Source of the DNA: an uncultured bacterium
GTDB taxonomy: Bacteria > Vulcanimicrobiota > Xenobia > Xenobiales > Xenobiaceae
Length of the DNA stretch: 36,148 nt
Direction: 5' to 3'
NCBI GenBank assembly: GCA_900313515.1
Contig: OMRK01000035.1
Coordinates: forward strand, 1-36,148
The translations under genes and the position numbers were made by a program. The notes under the pieces were generated by a model that searched no databases, was not told the origin of the DNA, and saw only the letters and a program-made list of their open reading frames with translations. Positions 25,364-33,222 of this stretch are shown here, one piece after another; position 1 is the first letter of the stretch, and the number at the start of each line of letters is the position of its first letter.

Positions 25364-26002
25364 TTGGCTAAGAGAGATTATTATGTGGTTTTAGGCGTGG
25401 CACCCACTTCTTCACCAGACGACATCAAGAAAGCCTATAGAACACTATCCAAAAAGTATCACCCGGATGCCAATCCCGACAACAAAGAAGAAGCGGATCG
25501 CAAGATGAAGGAGCTCATAGAGGCCTACAACGTCCTCAACGACAAGGATAAGCGTCGTGAGTACGATGCTCAACCACAGTTTAAAGTGCGCCGCTTTGCG
25601 AAGTCTTCCGCTCGCACCAAGGTCAGCAAGAATGCCAAGGCAGCAGAAGAGGAGCAGCCAAAATCAATGGCTGAAGCCTCGCCAGTTCTGCGTTGGCTCA
25701 AAAAATTGTTCAACAAGTCTGCCGGTGGTCCCAGCGCAACCCAAGTAGATCCCAAGCAGGCGGATGTACACTTTACCCTTGGGCTTTCCATGTCGGAGTC
25801 GGGGAGCTTCCTGGAGCAGGCAGAACGAGAATTCAAGCTAGCCTTGAAATTCGATCCCGGTCACAAGGAAGCTTGCTATGATATGGCCTTGGTGCAGTAC
25901 AAGCTTGGTAATTTTGAGGATGCCAAAGCTAGTTTGCAGCGCTGTCTGGGAATAGATCCCAACGATCCAGGCGCAAAACTCCTGCTTAACCTGTTGGGGT
26001 AG
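25364..26002 (+). CDS. J-domain protein with TPR tail
   Basis: J domains stimulate the ATPase of DnaK/Hsp70. Residues 4-70 form a J domain with HPD at 33-35 ([10 protein letters not shown]). There is no Gly/Phe-rich region, zinc finger or DnaJ C-terminal domain, so this is a class III J protein and not DnaJ itself. After a basic/Ala-rich linker, residues about 132-210 form two tetratricopeptide repeats ([16 protein letters not shown] and [16 protein letters not shown]). It may recruit DnaK to a client. The start is TTG at 25364, preceded by AGAGGAGAGG; the product then reads [12 protein letters not shown], as in DnaJ proteins. Confidence 0.9.
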   Translation: MAKRDYYVVLGVAPTSSPDDIKKAYRTLSKKYHPDANPDNKEEADRKMKELIEAYNVLNDKDKRREYDAQPQFKVRRFAKSSARTKVSKNAKAAEEEQPKSMAEASPVLRWLKKLFNKSAGGPSATQVDPKQADVHFTLGLSMSESGSFLEQAEREFKLALKFDPGHKEACYDMALVQYKLGNFEDAKASLQRCLGIDPNDPGAKLLLNLLG

Positions 26003-26075
26003 TCGTCTATTCAAAAAAGCCGGGCCCGGCCTGCCACTCGCTGGCAGTTAGAACCGGACCTAGAGTTATTATACA

Positions 26076-26108
26076 AGTCTGTCCCTCTCCGGAGGGTAGA
26101 CTTTTTTT
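26076..26108 (+). terminator. Intrinsic terminator after the J-domain gene
   Basis: AGTCT-CCCTC and GAGGG-AGACT pair around a TCCG loop with a small internal mismatch, followed by seven T residues. It ends 2 nt before the stop codon of the convergent methyltransferase gene. Confidence 0.9.
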
Positions 26109-26110
26109 GT

Positions 26111-27250
26111 CTAGTTAACGACTGGCGGTCTAGGGCCAGGATACTGGAAGTAATTGCAAGCGATCAATCCGTTGTAAAGTTTACGCTTGCGTTTGGCCCG
26201 AGTTCCAAAACAAGCCTCAAAATCGGGATGTGAAGCAATCACATAATACGACCAAGTAGGCATTGCCTTATAGTAACTGCCCAGTAAGGTGTAAAGATCT
26301 TCGGCTTCCTCCAATTCCAAGAGACGTTGGCCGTAAGGTGGATTGGTAATCAAAACACCGTAACTTTGCGAGTTTTTCCAGTCTCGCACATCCTGCTCCT
26401 GAAAATGGACGCCACGGTTCTCCAGGCCGCTTTGGCGCAAGTGTATTCGGGCCAATTTCAGAACCCGAGGATCGTTGTCGAACCCGCTTATATGCAGAGA
26501 AGTATGCCGATCAAAGAGATCGTCCGCCTCCTGCATGGCCCCCTGCCAATCCTCTTTCTTAATAAGAGGCCAACTCTCAGAAGCAAATTTACGCGTTAAA
26601 CCAGGTGCCATATTGAGCCCCAACATGGCCGCCTCTATGCAGATAGTACCCGATCCACAGAAAGGATCGACCAAAATCCGCTCCTTATTCCAATAACTTA
26701 ACTGCACTAAAGCAGCGGCTAACGTTTCTCGCAGAGGAGCAGCTGCATTTAAGGTACGATAACCGCGTTTATGTAGACCGGATCCAGAAGTATCTAGCAA
26801 CACCTCACATTCATTATCCGTTAAAAATATTCTGATCGGATAATGAGCACCGGTTTCATCGAAAACGTTGCGATGGTAATGGTTGCGCATACTCTCTACA
26901 ATGGCCTTCTTGGCCGTGCGCTGAATAGCTGGCAGACTGGTAAGCAGGGAATTGTGAGTATGGGCCTCGACGGGGAATTCCGCATCAACCGGCATAAACT
27001 GAGGCCATGGCATGTACTTAAGTCCCTGAAAAAGATCCTCAAAGGTTTCGCAGCGAAACTTTTGCAAGCTCCACCAGACCCGATCGGCACTGCGCAACCA
27101 CATGTTGGCTCGGCATATATCGGAGGCTCCTCCCTTAAATAGCACCCGGCCATTTTCGGAACGCACATCGTGCATTTGTAATTTTTTTAGTTCTCTGGCA
27201 ACCACAGCCTCCAGTCCCAAGGCACAAGAAGCTATTAAATTAAATTGCAT
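26111..27250 (-). CDS. THUMP-domain class I RNA methyltransferase (RlmL/YpsC-like)
   Basis: This family methylates guanine N2 in 23S rRNA. The N-terminus opens MQFNLIASCALGLEAVVARE, typical of the family, followed by a THUMP RNA-binding region. The SAM-binding site is VDPFCGSGTICIEAA, and the catalytic NPPY motif is in LITNPPYGQRL. The 379 residues match single-domain YpsC/N-terminal RlmL proteins and not the fused RlmKL. I chose the ATG at 27250; a GTG at 27295 would add 15 unlike residues. It is divergent from the exported protein at 27325. Confidence 0.92.
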   Translation of the reverse strand: MQFNLIASCALGLEAVVARELKKLQMHDVRSENGRVLFKGGASDICRANMWLRSADRVWWSLQKFRCETFEDLFQGLKYMPWPQFMPVDAEFPVEAHTHNSLLTSLPAIQRTAKKAIVESMRNHYHRNVFDETGAHYPIRIFLTDNECEVLLDTSGSGLHKRGYRTLNAAAPLRETLAAALVQLSYWNKERILVDPFCGSGTICIEAAMLGLNMAPGLTRKFASESWPLIKKEDWQGAMQEADDLFDRHTSLHISGFDNDPRVLKLARIHLRQSGLENRGVHFQEQDVRDWKNSQSYGVLITNPPYGQRLLELEEAEDLYTLLGSYYKAMPTWSYYVIASHPDFEACFGTRAKRKRKLYNGLIACNYFQYPGPRPPVVN

Positions 27251-27324
27251 AACTCTAACCGCTGATAACTTAGATTCAAAGAAAAGGAGGAACACTTTCT
27301 CAATAAAGAATTCGTACTGTCGTT

Positions 27325-27852
27325 ATGAGAAAGTTTGCACCAATATATTGTTTTTTGCTGGGCATATGCCTGTTCCTAGGTCTTGCTTCTATTAAGAGTC
27401 AAGCTGCCCCTCCTGTCCCCAATAATGCAGTTCCATCTTCCACTTCGGCTCAAACCGAAAAAGCCACTTACACTTTAAGAAATGTAACCCTCGGCATGTC
27501 ACCCCAAGAAGTGCTTAAAAGTGCCGGAGAGCCAACTTTCAAGGCAAAAAAGGGCAACTCTTGGAACTACCGCCACAAGCCCGGTGCTCCTGAAGGCATA
27601 AGCGATCCCCAGATCACCTTCAAGAATGGCCATGTCAGTATGGTGATAGGCAGTCAAATGGAGCATGAGGGCCAAGTTATCCTAAAGCGTACCGACACGC
27701 AGCAAAAAATTACCTCAGTGCTTGGTCAGCCCGCCAAAATAGAAAAGGGAGCAGCCAAGGGCCTCGAGGTCTTATCCTATCCCAACCTCCACCTGCAGAT
27801 AGTCACTCAGAATGGTAAGCTCATGGTAATGTGCCAGAATGTGAAATTCTAA
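27325..27852 (+). CDS. Exported protein with possible tandem BamE/SmpA-like fold
   Basis: This 175-residue protein has a signal peptide (CFLLGICLFLGLASIKSQA, cleavage after SQA). The mature part has two similar stretches. The first is LRNVTLGMSPQEVLKSAGEP, then aromatic strands. The second is KRTDTQQKITSVLGQPAKIE, then LEVLSYPNLHLQIV. The pattern G-M-S/T-xx-E/K-V/I...LG-x-P is that of BamE/SmpA-type envelope domains, so a tandem BamE-like fold is likely but not proven. There is no lipobox Cys at the cleavage site. The ribosome binding site is weak; a good AAAGGAGG lies 35 nt too far upstream. Confidence 0.6.
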   Translation: MRKFAPIYCFLLGICLFLGLASIKSQAAPPVPNNAVPSSTSAQTEKATYTLRNVTLGMSPQEVLKSAGEPTFKAKKGNSWNYRHKPGAPEGISDPQITFKNGHVSMVIGSQMEHEGQVILKRTDTQQKITSVLGQPAKIEKGAAKGLEVLSYPNLHLQIVTQNGKLMVMCQNVKF

Positions 27853-27899
27853 GGTTATTTGAGCACCTATTTGCCTCTGGTTCTCCGGCCTGCCTCGTA

Positions 27900-28439
27900 C
27901 TACTTTAGCTTTAGAGGCAGACCGGCTGCAGTAAAATAGACCTGATCGGCCAGCTGAGCCGTCAACTGATTGAGTCGGCCATGCTGATCACGGAAGAGCC
28001 TGACGGATGGCTCAGCAGGTACAATTCCCAATCCCAGTTCATTGGAGACGATAACAACATGAAACGGCAGTTGTTTCAATACCTGCAAAAATTCACGGAC
28101 TTCAGAAAACTGCCCCAAGACGTCGTCGCTGTTGTTTTTGCAACCAGCCTTATAGGTTAGGTTACCAAGCCAGGTGGTAAGACAATCGATCACAACAACT
28201 TTAGTAGATGGCGGTATAGAGAGCAGAGCTTGCCCCAAATTGTAGGGTTCCTCCAGGGTATAGAATCGGCCTTCTCGCTTTTCCCTGTGTTTTTGGATAC
28301 GTTCTCGCATCTCATGATCACAGGCCACTCCGGCGGCCAGATAACAACGTTCCTCGGGTCTAGAAGCTAAAGACATAGCATAGTTTTCGGCCCAAGTACT
28401 CTTGCCACTACGGGCTCCACCTAACACCAGCGTAATCAT
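27900..28439 (-). CDS. cobU: Adenosylcobinamide kinase/adenosylcobinamide-phosphate guanylyltransferase
   Basis: CobU phosphorylates adenosylcobinamide and then attaches GMP, forming AdoCbi-GDP for nucleotide-loop assembly. The P-loop is GGARSGKST (7-15). The RIQKHREKR segment holds the guanylylated His, and VVIDCLTTWLGN and VIVSNELGLGIVP match the family. The 179-residue length is normal. Its ATG overlaps the cbiR stop (ATGA), so it is translationally coupled, third in cobT-cbiR-cobU. Confidence 0.96.
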   Translation of the reverse strand: MITLVLGGARSGKSTWAENYAMSLASRPEERCYLAAGVACDHEMRERIQKHREKREGRFYTLEEPYNLGQALLSIPPSTKVVVIDCLTTWLGNLTYKAGCKNNSDDVLGQFSEVREFLQVLKQLPFHVVIVSNELGLGIVPAEPSVRLFRDQHGRLNQLTAQLADQVYFTAAGLPLKLK

Positions 28440-29218
28440 ATTATTCCCTTCAAAGCCCTTTTTAAACTGCAGCTAGATTCAAACCAATCTTTCCAAGAAA
28501 AAACTTCCAAAGTAACAATAGGTTCCCCCTGACATAATATCAAATTCTTGACAAACTCGTGGAGATCTGCCCCATTTTCAGGTTGCAGAGCTATGTGATC
28601 TTTTCCTGAAGATACGCCATGCAGATGGAACACTCGTGCCTGGGCAACGCATTCACGAAGATATGAGCTCGAAAAACGGCGGGTAGCCCAGGCATGTCCC
28701 ACATCAAAGCAACGCGAAAGCCCAAGCTCTTCAACATGCGGTGCTATAAGCCGGTAATCGTAGCTCAAGTTCTCCACGCAGAGTAGCTCAGATGCAACTA
28801 GATGACATTTCAGAAAAGACTCAGCTATCTCTAAAGTACAAGTTAACCAGCGCTCTAAATCAGCAGAAGGCTGCCACCCCCACTGTTCTCCTTCCCAGTG
28901 CCAAATATAGGCCTTGGGTTCTAAAGCAAGAGAAGCCTCTATAGTGCGCCTCCAACGGTCAATTGCCGCCCTCCCCCATTCAAGGTCCACACGATGCGGT
29001 CCCAATTCAGATGGCAGATGCACCGTGTAAGTTAAATCGTAATTAGCGGCCAATTCCTTAAGTTCTGCTATTTCACCCGGACCGGGATAGTTAGAATCTT
29101 TATCAAACTCGTAAAGGATAAGCTCTATATCATCGACATAGGGCGCCAAACGCCTTACATTGTCAACAAGACTAGTGTTGTAAGTGCAACTGACCGCACC
29201 AATTCTGACCTTTTTCAT
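28436..29218 (-). CDS. cbiR: Cobamide-remodelling phosphodiesterase CbiR (AP endonuclease 2-like TIM barrel)
   Basis: CbiR cuts the nucleotide loop of imported cobamides so the corrinoid can be rebuilt with another lower ligand. The 260-residue protein has the sugar isomerase/AP-endonuclease-like barrel with likely metal ligands: Glu in ELILYEF, His in TVHLPSE, Glu in LLCVENLS, Asp/His in CFDVGHAW and His in VFHLHGV, then Glu in TLEVFSW. The position between cobT and cobU, with overlaps on both sides (TAATG and ATGA), strongly supports CbiR over a DNA repair enzyme. The family assignment is from motif and context, without a search. Confidence 0.82.
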   Translation of the reverse strand: MKKVRIGAVSCTYNTSLVDNVRRLAPYVDDIELILYEFDKDSNYPGPGEIAELKELAANYDLTYTVHLPSELGPHRVDLEWGRAAIDRWRRTIEASLALEPKAYIWHWEGEQWGWQPSADLERWLTCTLEIAESFLKCHLVASELLCVENLSYDYRLIAPHVEELGLSRCFDVGHAWATRRFSSSYLRECVAQARVFHLHGVSSGKDHIALQPENGADLHEFVKNLILCQGEPIVTLEVFSWKDWFESSCSLKRALKGII

Positions 29219-30318
29219 TATAAGCCAGAGGACTCACCATGCTTGGCCCCTAAAATACAACCAGCCACATCTCCCAAGCCCTCCTCCTGGCAATCGGTAA
29301 CTTCATTGAAGATATCCAAAGCTTCTTGGATCAAAGGCCACGCTAAAATAGCTCCAGAGCCCTCTCCCAGACACAAGCCCAAATTCAAGATGGGACGCAA
29401 GCCCAAGTATTCCAACTGCAAGCGGTGAGCAGGCTCATTCGACTGGTGAGCAGCAATCAGGTACTGACGAATTTTAGAATCGATAAGATCGGCAACCAAG
29501 ACGGCAGCAGTCACAATGACGCCATCCAAAATAATCGCCATTCCTCGACCAGCTGCTTCTAAAACTCCGCCGGCAATCAGAGCCAATTCGGCCCCACCAG
29601 CGTTGGCCATAAGATCTATAGGATCTTCAACTGCCTGACTGCGAGCCACAATACGTCCCACCACCGCCCGCTTATTGACCAGCGCCTGCGCCCCCAGCCC
29701 CGTGCCTTCACCAACCACTGCCTCTGGCGCTAAGTGCAGAATAAGGCTCGTTAGAGCCGCCGCAGGAGTAGTGTTGGAGATACCCATTTCGCCAAAAATA
29801 ATCGCCTTGGCATTGTTTTCAGCATAGTGGGCAACCATATCACGACCATATTCGAAACAGCGCAGACACTGTTGGCGCGTCATCCCCGGCTCTACGCTTA
29901 TATCCTTGGTACCATGCACAACCTTGCAGTCTACGATTCCATCATTGGGATCAAAATCATGGTCGATTCCTACATCTACCACCACCAACGGCAGGCCCAA
30001 CTTGTGGGCAAAAAGACCGGCCACACCACCGGCGTGAGCCAGGCTGATGCTGTGTTTCCAAGTTACCGATCTGGGCGCAAAGCTAACTTTTTGGGCAAAA
30101 ACTCCATGATCACCCGCGCCAATTATGACCGGTGGCTTTCCCAAATTGGGATGCAACGTGTGCTGCATGCAAGCAATTCTGACCGCTATTTCCTCCAAGT
30201 ATCCCATAGAACGAGGTGGGATACTCTTCTGGTTGAGATGTTCCCAGCACTGAGTAGCAAAAAACTCATCAATAGGCTTAATATCCGTATAAGTAAAATC
30301 TATATTTGTTCTCCCCAT
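29218..30318 (-). CDS. cobT: Nicotinate-nucleotide--dimethylbenzimidazole phosphoribosyltransferase
   Basis: CobT activates the lower ligand base of cobamides, making alpha-ribazole phosphate-type nucleotides. The sequence contains IIGAGDHGVFAQKVSFAPRSVT, GEMGISNTTPAAAL, LDGVIVTAAVLVA, and near the C-terminus LNLGLCLGEGSGA with the catalytic Glu. The 366-residue length is normal. I chose ATG 30318 (MGRTNIDFTYTD); a TTG at 30336 would add six residues. It is first of the overlapping cobT-cbiR-cobU set and follows the DsrE-type genes by 85 nt. No cobalamin riboswitch was recognised in that gap. Confidence 0.95.
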   Translation of the reverse strand: MGRTNIDFTYTDIKPIDEFFATQCWEHLNQKSIPPRSMGYLEEIAVRIACMQHTLHPNLGKPPVIIGAGDHGVFAQKVSFAPRSVTWKHSISLAHAGGVAGLFAHKLGLPLVVVDVGIDHDFDPNDGIVDCKVVHGTKDISVEPGMTRQQCLRCFEYGRDMVAHYAENNAKAIIFGEMGISNTTPAAALTSLILHLAPEAVVGEGTGLGAQALVNKRAVVGRIVARSQAVEDPIDLMANAGGAELALIAGGVLEAAGRGMAIILDGVIVTAAVLVADLIDSKIRQYLIAAHQSNEPAHRLQLEYLGLRPILNLGLCLGEGSGAILAWPLIQEALDIFNEVTDCQEEGLGDVAGCILGAKHGESSGL

Positions 30319-30403
30319 AGCCCCACCAAGACACAAAAAAGCAGCTCCCTCGACTTTTCATAAACAAAGCCCCTAAAGAGAACCGCTCTAAAACGGATTA
30401 TTC

Positions 30404-30694
30404 TTAAGTAAAATTAACAATTTTGTGATCTAAAATAATATCTATCATTTCCTCGGCCGTAACCAAATGGAACCCTTTCCCCTCTTTGGCCCCTAACCCC
30501 ATGGCCTCCGCTTCCTCTTTCAAGGCATAAACATCGTGATAAACATCATTTTTGGCAAACATCGCCACCGGCAACATGAGGCCGCGTCCAACCAAAAAAA
30601 CATCAGCCTCCGGTGAGAAATCCAGCATGCGGCGCGCTTCCACCACCGAATCACGCCCCACTACAAAAAGATCCTTATTATAACTCATAGCCAT
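30404..30694 (-). CDS. Small DsrH/TusB-like protein
   Basis: The 96-residue protein has the single Rossmann-like fold texture of the DsrE/F/H superfamily (LFVVGRDSVVEARRML, then VFLVGRGLMLP and a C-terminal helix). It contains no Cys at all, so the sulfur-carrying Cys of DsrH/TusB is missing. As the third of three adjacent superfamily genes it holds the place of tusB/dsrH. It may instead be a generic DsrE-like subunit. It is 7 nt after the second member. Confidence 0.65.
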   Translation of the reverse strand: MAMSYNKDLFVVGRDSVVEARRMLDFSPEADVFLVGRGLMLPVAMFAKNDVYHDVYALKEEAEAMGLGAKEGKGFHLVTAEEMIDIILDHKIVNFT

Positions 30695-30701
30695 TGTTCA
30701 C

Positions 30702-31070
30702 CTAAAGCCTCAAATGTATATCGGATTTTTTCATAAGCTCGGCCAAATCCTCGAGCGGGATAACAGCACAGCCTTCGAAGAGCTGTTCCTGGCTAAGACC
30801 GCGTATGTCTAAGCTGTACTTATCCGCCCAAAAGGCCACACCGAGACTCTTAGCATAAACCATGTAAGGCTCGGTTTCCTTGTTCAAGCACGCCGCCAAA
30901 CACTCGGTGACCCCATCGCCAATAAATACGATCTCCAGCTTATGTTCGGATAAGCCGCCGACCAAGCCGCAGGCCATGGTCAGAACTTCCAACAGGCTAT
31001 CTTTAGAAAAGTTGGCCCGGTTGACAAATAACAATACATCCTTCGAATAGCAGTCAGTGGGATAACTCAT
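30702..31070 (-). CDS. DsrF/TusC-like protein
   Basis: The 122-residue protein belongs to the DsrE/F superfamily: KDVLLFVNRANFSKDSLLEV as first strand and helix, EIVFIGDGV, and YSLDIRGLS. In TusD-type proteins that last segment carries the active Cys; here it has none. The ATG at 31070 overlaps the stop of the upstream member (ATGA), indicating translational coupling. It is likely a subunit of a heteromeric complex with its two neighbours. Confidence 0.7.
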   Translation of the reverse strand: MSYPTDCYSKDVLLFVNRANFSKDSLLEVLTMACGLVGGLSEHKLEIVFIGDGVTECLAACLNKETEPYMVYAKSLGVAFWADKYSLDIRGLSQEQLFEGCAVIPLEDLAELMKKSDIHLRL

Positions 31071-31510
31071 AAACACACCACCTGTTCCAACAGCCCTATC
31101 TGCCTGGCTATATCTTCATAGGTGACAACCTTAACCCCAGGGCAGACATCATTTAAGGTTATACCGCGCATCTCTAAGCATGAACTGCTAGCCACAAGCT
31201 TTGCCCCGGCCTGAGCCAAAGATTGCAGCTTCTGAGACAAATCGTTATCATCCGCGCCCGGATTCTTCTTGCGGCGCATGCATTGATAAACGCCATCTGC
31301 AGTGAAGAACACGGAAACCTCGTGCTGTTTCCCTAGAGCTGCCGCTGCCAAGAACTGCAAAGTTCTGGAACCAGCACTGGCACTCAGTGAACGTGTCACC
31401 ATAAAACCGAGCTTAGCCACTCTGCCACAAACCTCATTTCCTGTATTAAAGAGAAGACAACTTGGCGCAACTTCACCCTCTCCCAAACCAACGAAGCTGT
31501 ACCCATTCAA
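31067..31510 (-). CDS. DsrE/TusD-like protein with candidate sulfur-carrier Cys
   Basis: The 147-residue protein has a DsrE domain from about residue 35: FMVTRSLSASAGSRTLQFLA, VSVFFTADGVY, then VASSSCLEMRGI. The Cys of C-x-x-R-G matches the persulfide-carrying Cys of DsrE/TusD. The first 34 residues are extra; a later start is possible because the ATG at 31510 has a poor ribosome binding site. It begins 7 nt after ispG. DsrEFH/TusBCD relay sulfur in tRNA thiolation or sulfur oxidation. No dsr or mnm genes are in the window, so the role is open. Confidence 0.75.
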   Translation of the reverse strand: MNGYSFVGLGEGEVAPSCLLFNTGNEVCGRVAKLGFMVTRSLSASAGSRTLQFLAAAALGKQHEVSVFFTADGVYQCMRRKKNPGADDNDLSQKLQSLAQAGAKLVASSSCLEMRGITLNDVCPGVKVVTYEDIARQIGLLEQVVCL

Positions 31511-31517
31511 TAAAACT

Positions 31518-32717
31518 TTAAGAATATTTCAACCGCACATACTTTTCAATGCGACTGATAAACTGTTTAGCTAGATCATCCCCCTCCAATGCCGCCTCAC
31601 GCTGTCCATCTACAAACAGCATAGCCTTGGGGGACTCTCCGCGGCCAGGCAGAGAAAGCCCCAAATTCGCATCCCTACTTTCGCCCGGCCCGTTGACAAT
31701 GCACCCCATAACTGCAACCTTTAGGCTTTCGTAACCATGCAACCCAGCCTCCTGCCACCTAGGTAAGCTCTCACGCAAATACTGCTCAACCTCTAAGGCA
31801 ATATTTTGGAAAAGCTGGCTAGAAGTGCGTCCGCAACCGGGGCAGGAAGTAACCGCGGGCATAAACTGGCGCAACCCCAAACTTTGAAGAATCTCCTGAG
31901 CAGCATAGACCTCCTGGGTACGGCTCTCCCCTGGCTTGGGGGTTAAAGAAACGCGGATGGTGTCGCCAATGCCCTCGTTGAGCAAAATGCCCAGAGCTAC
32001 AGCTGAGCTCACCGCACCCTTAAGTCCGCCGCCAGCCTCGGTTAGCCCCAAATGAAGGGCATAGTTACAACACTTACGCAGTCTACGGTAAACTTTCAAA
32101 AGATCAGGCACATTAGAGATCTTGGCCGACAAGACCATCTTATCAGGAGCCAGGCCGTAAGACTCGGCCGTACGTGCCGAAGATACAGCGCTCTCCACCA
32201 AAGCTTGCAGAAAGACTTCATGATCTTCGATGGGATGGTCGCTTGTTCGATTCTCATCCAAGAGATGTGCTAAAAGTTCCTTATCGATAGATCCAGCATT
32301 AACACCTATACGGACAGCCTTGCCAGCCTTAGCAATCAGCTCAACCATGGTCTTAAAATTGTCATCATGGTGCTGGCCAGCTCCCACATTGCCCGGATTT
32401 ATGCGCAACTTGTCGAGCGCCTCAAGACATGACGGATATCTACTCAAAAGCAGATGGCCATTGTAGTGAAAATCGCCTACTAAAGGTACCAGGCAACCTG
32501 CCTGACGTACTCTGTCGCGAATGTAAGGAACAGCCTGAGCATCCTCCTCGTCGCGCACAGTGAAACGCACTAGCTCGGAACCGGCTCGGGCCAACTGCAA
32601 CACCTGGGTAGCTGTCTCCTCCACATTGGCAGTACAAGTGTTGGTCATGCTCTGCACAGCCACAGGCGCACCGTTACCCAAAGTTAAGTTGCCAATTTTG
32701 ACCGCGTATGCACCCAT
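31518..32717 (-). CDS. ispG: (E)-4-hydroxy-3-methylbut-2-enyl-diphosphate synthase
   Basis: IspG (GcpE) is the iron-sulfur enzyme that makes HMBPP in the DXP isoprenoid pathway. The N-terminus has VKIGNLTLGNGAPVAVQSMT and DFHYN, the middle LRINPGNVG, and the C-terminal half the 4Fe-4S ligands CPGCGRT and GCIVNGPGES. The 399-residue length is of the common bacterial form without the plant insert. It appears to be the first gene of a run with the DsrE-like trio and, after an 85-nt gap, cobT-cbiR-cobU. Confidence 0.97.
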   Translation of the reverse strand: MGAYAVKIGNLTLGNGAPVAVQSMTNTCTANVEETATQVLQLARAGSELVRFTVRDEEDAQAVPYIRDRVRQAGCLVPLVGDFHYNGHLLLSRYPSCLEALDKLRINPGNVGAGQHHDDNFKTMVELIAKAGKAVRIGVNAGSIDKELLAHLLDENRTSDHPIEDHEVFLQALVESAVSSARTAESYGLAPDKMVLSAKISNVPDLLKVYRRLRKCCNYALHLGLTEAGGGLKGAVSSAVALGILLNEGIGDTIRVSLTPKPGESRTQEVYAAQEILQSLGLRQFMPAVTSCPGCGRTSSQLFQNIALEVEQYLRESLPRWQEAGLHGYESLKVAVMGCIVNGPGESRDANLGLSLPGRGESPKAMLFVDGQREAALEGDDLAKQFISRIEKYVRLKYS

Positions 32718-33104
32718 TTTATTGTTTCCCCACTTACCCGTGCCTTGACAGCATTTTCAAAATTCCTTTGTGTAGCGCCGCCATCCAGAAAGCCAATTGA
32801 AAGCACAGATTTAGGCTCTTTTCTCCAGTGCCGCGCACCACCAAGCCTGCACGCAGAAGAGGCCTAAAAAAAAGCCCGCCCTTACTTGCCTTACTCAGAA
32901 CGAACTCCGGTGCTACCCGCAAACTGGGAAGGCACAATCAGCCCAAAACCACCCTGAAGGCGCCACCCGCGTGCTTCTAGGAGAGATGGAGGCGCTCCTG
33001 CTCTAATATTGAGTAATTAACTTTACAAGATAGTAGCCACAATTCTTCGTTCCCTACCCAAGTAGCCACCTCTCCCAGTTTTAAGAGCTCCGAGCACCCC
33101 AAAC
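32718..33104 (-). other. Long untranslated region upstream of ispG with possible structured RNA
   Basis: No convincing gene lies between the cyclophilin terminator and ispG. On the minus strand GCCTTCCC (32926-32933) can pair with GGGCGGGC (32874-32881; one mismatch and one wobble), followed by eight T. Alternatively TGCCTT (32929-32934) pairs with AAGGCA (32887-32892). The two pairings exclude each other, as in an attenuator, but the loop is large (44 nt). No known riboswitch consensus was recognised. AT-rich sequence near 33000-33025 may hold the promoter. Confidence 0.35.
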
Positions 33105-33133
33105 AAAAAAGCAGAGGGTGCTCACGCCTCTGC
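33105..33133 (-). terminator. Intrinsic terminator after the tandem cyclophilins
   Basis: GCAGAGG (33127-33133 read on minus) pairs with CCTCTGC (33111-33117) with a 9-nt loop, followed by six T residues. It ends transcription about 90 nt past the stop of the second cyclophilin gene. Confidence 0.92.
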
Positions 33134-33222
33134 CACAAAAAACTCAAGGCCAAGACTGGATCAGCCCACAAGACGAAAGACATGCAAGAGCCTTTCCAGC
33201 CTGCCGTACCTAGAAGGTACTT

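Noticed and set aside
30319-30403. Possible cobalamin riboswitch before cobT
   Set aside because: The gap is only 85 bases and no B12-box-like sequence is visible; too short for the known class.
32977-33183. A 68-codon minus-strand frame upstream of ispG
   Set aside because: It spans the intrinsic terminator at 33105-33133, has no ribosome binding site and no recognisable features.
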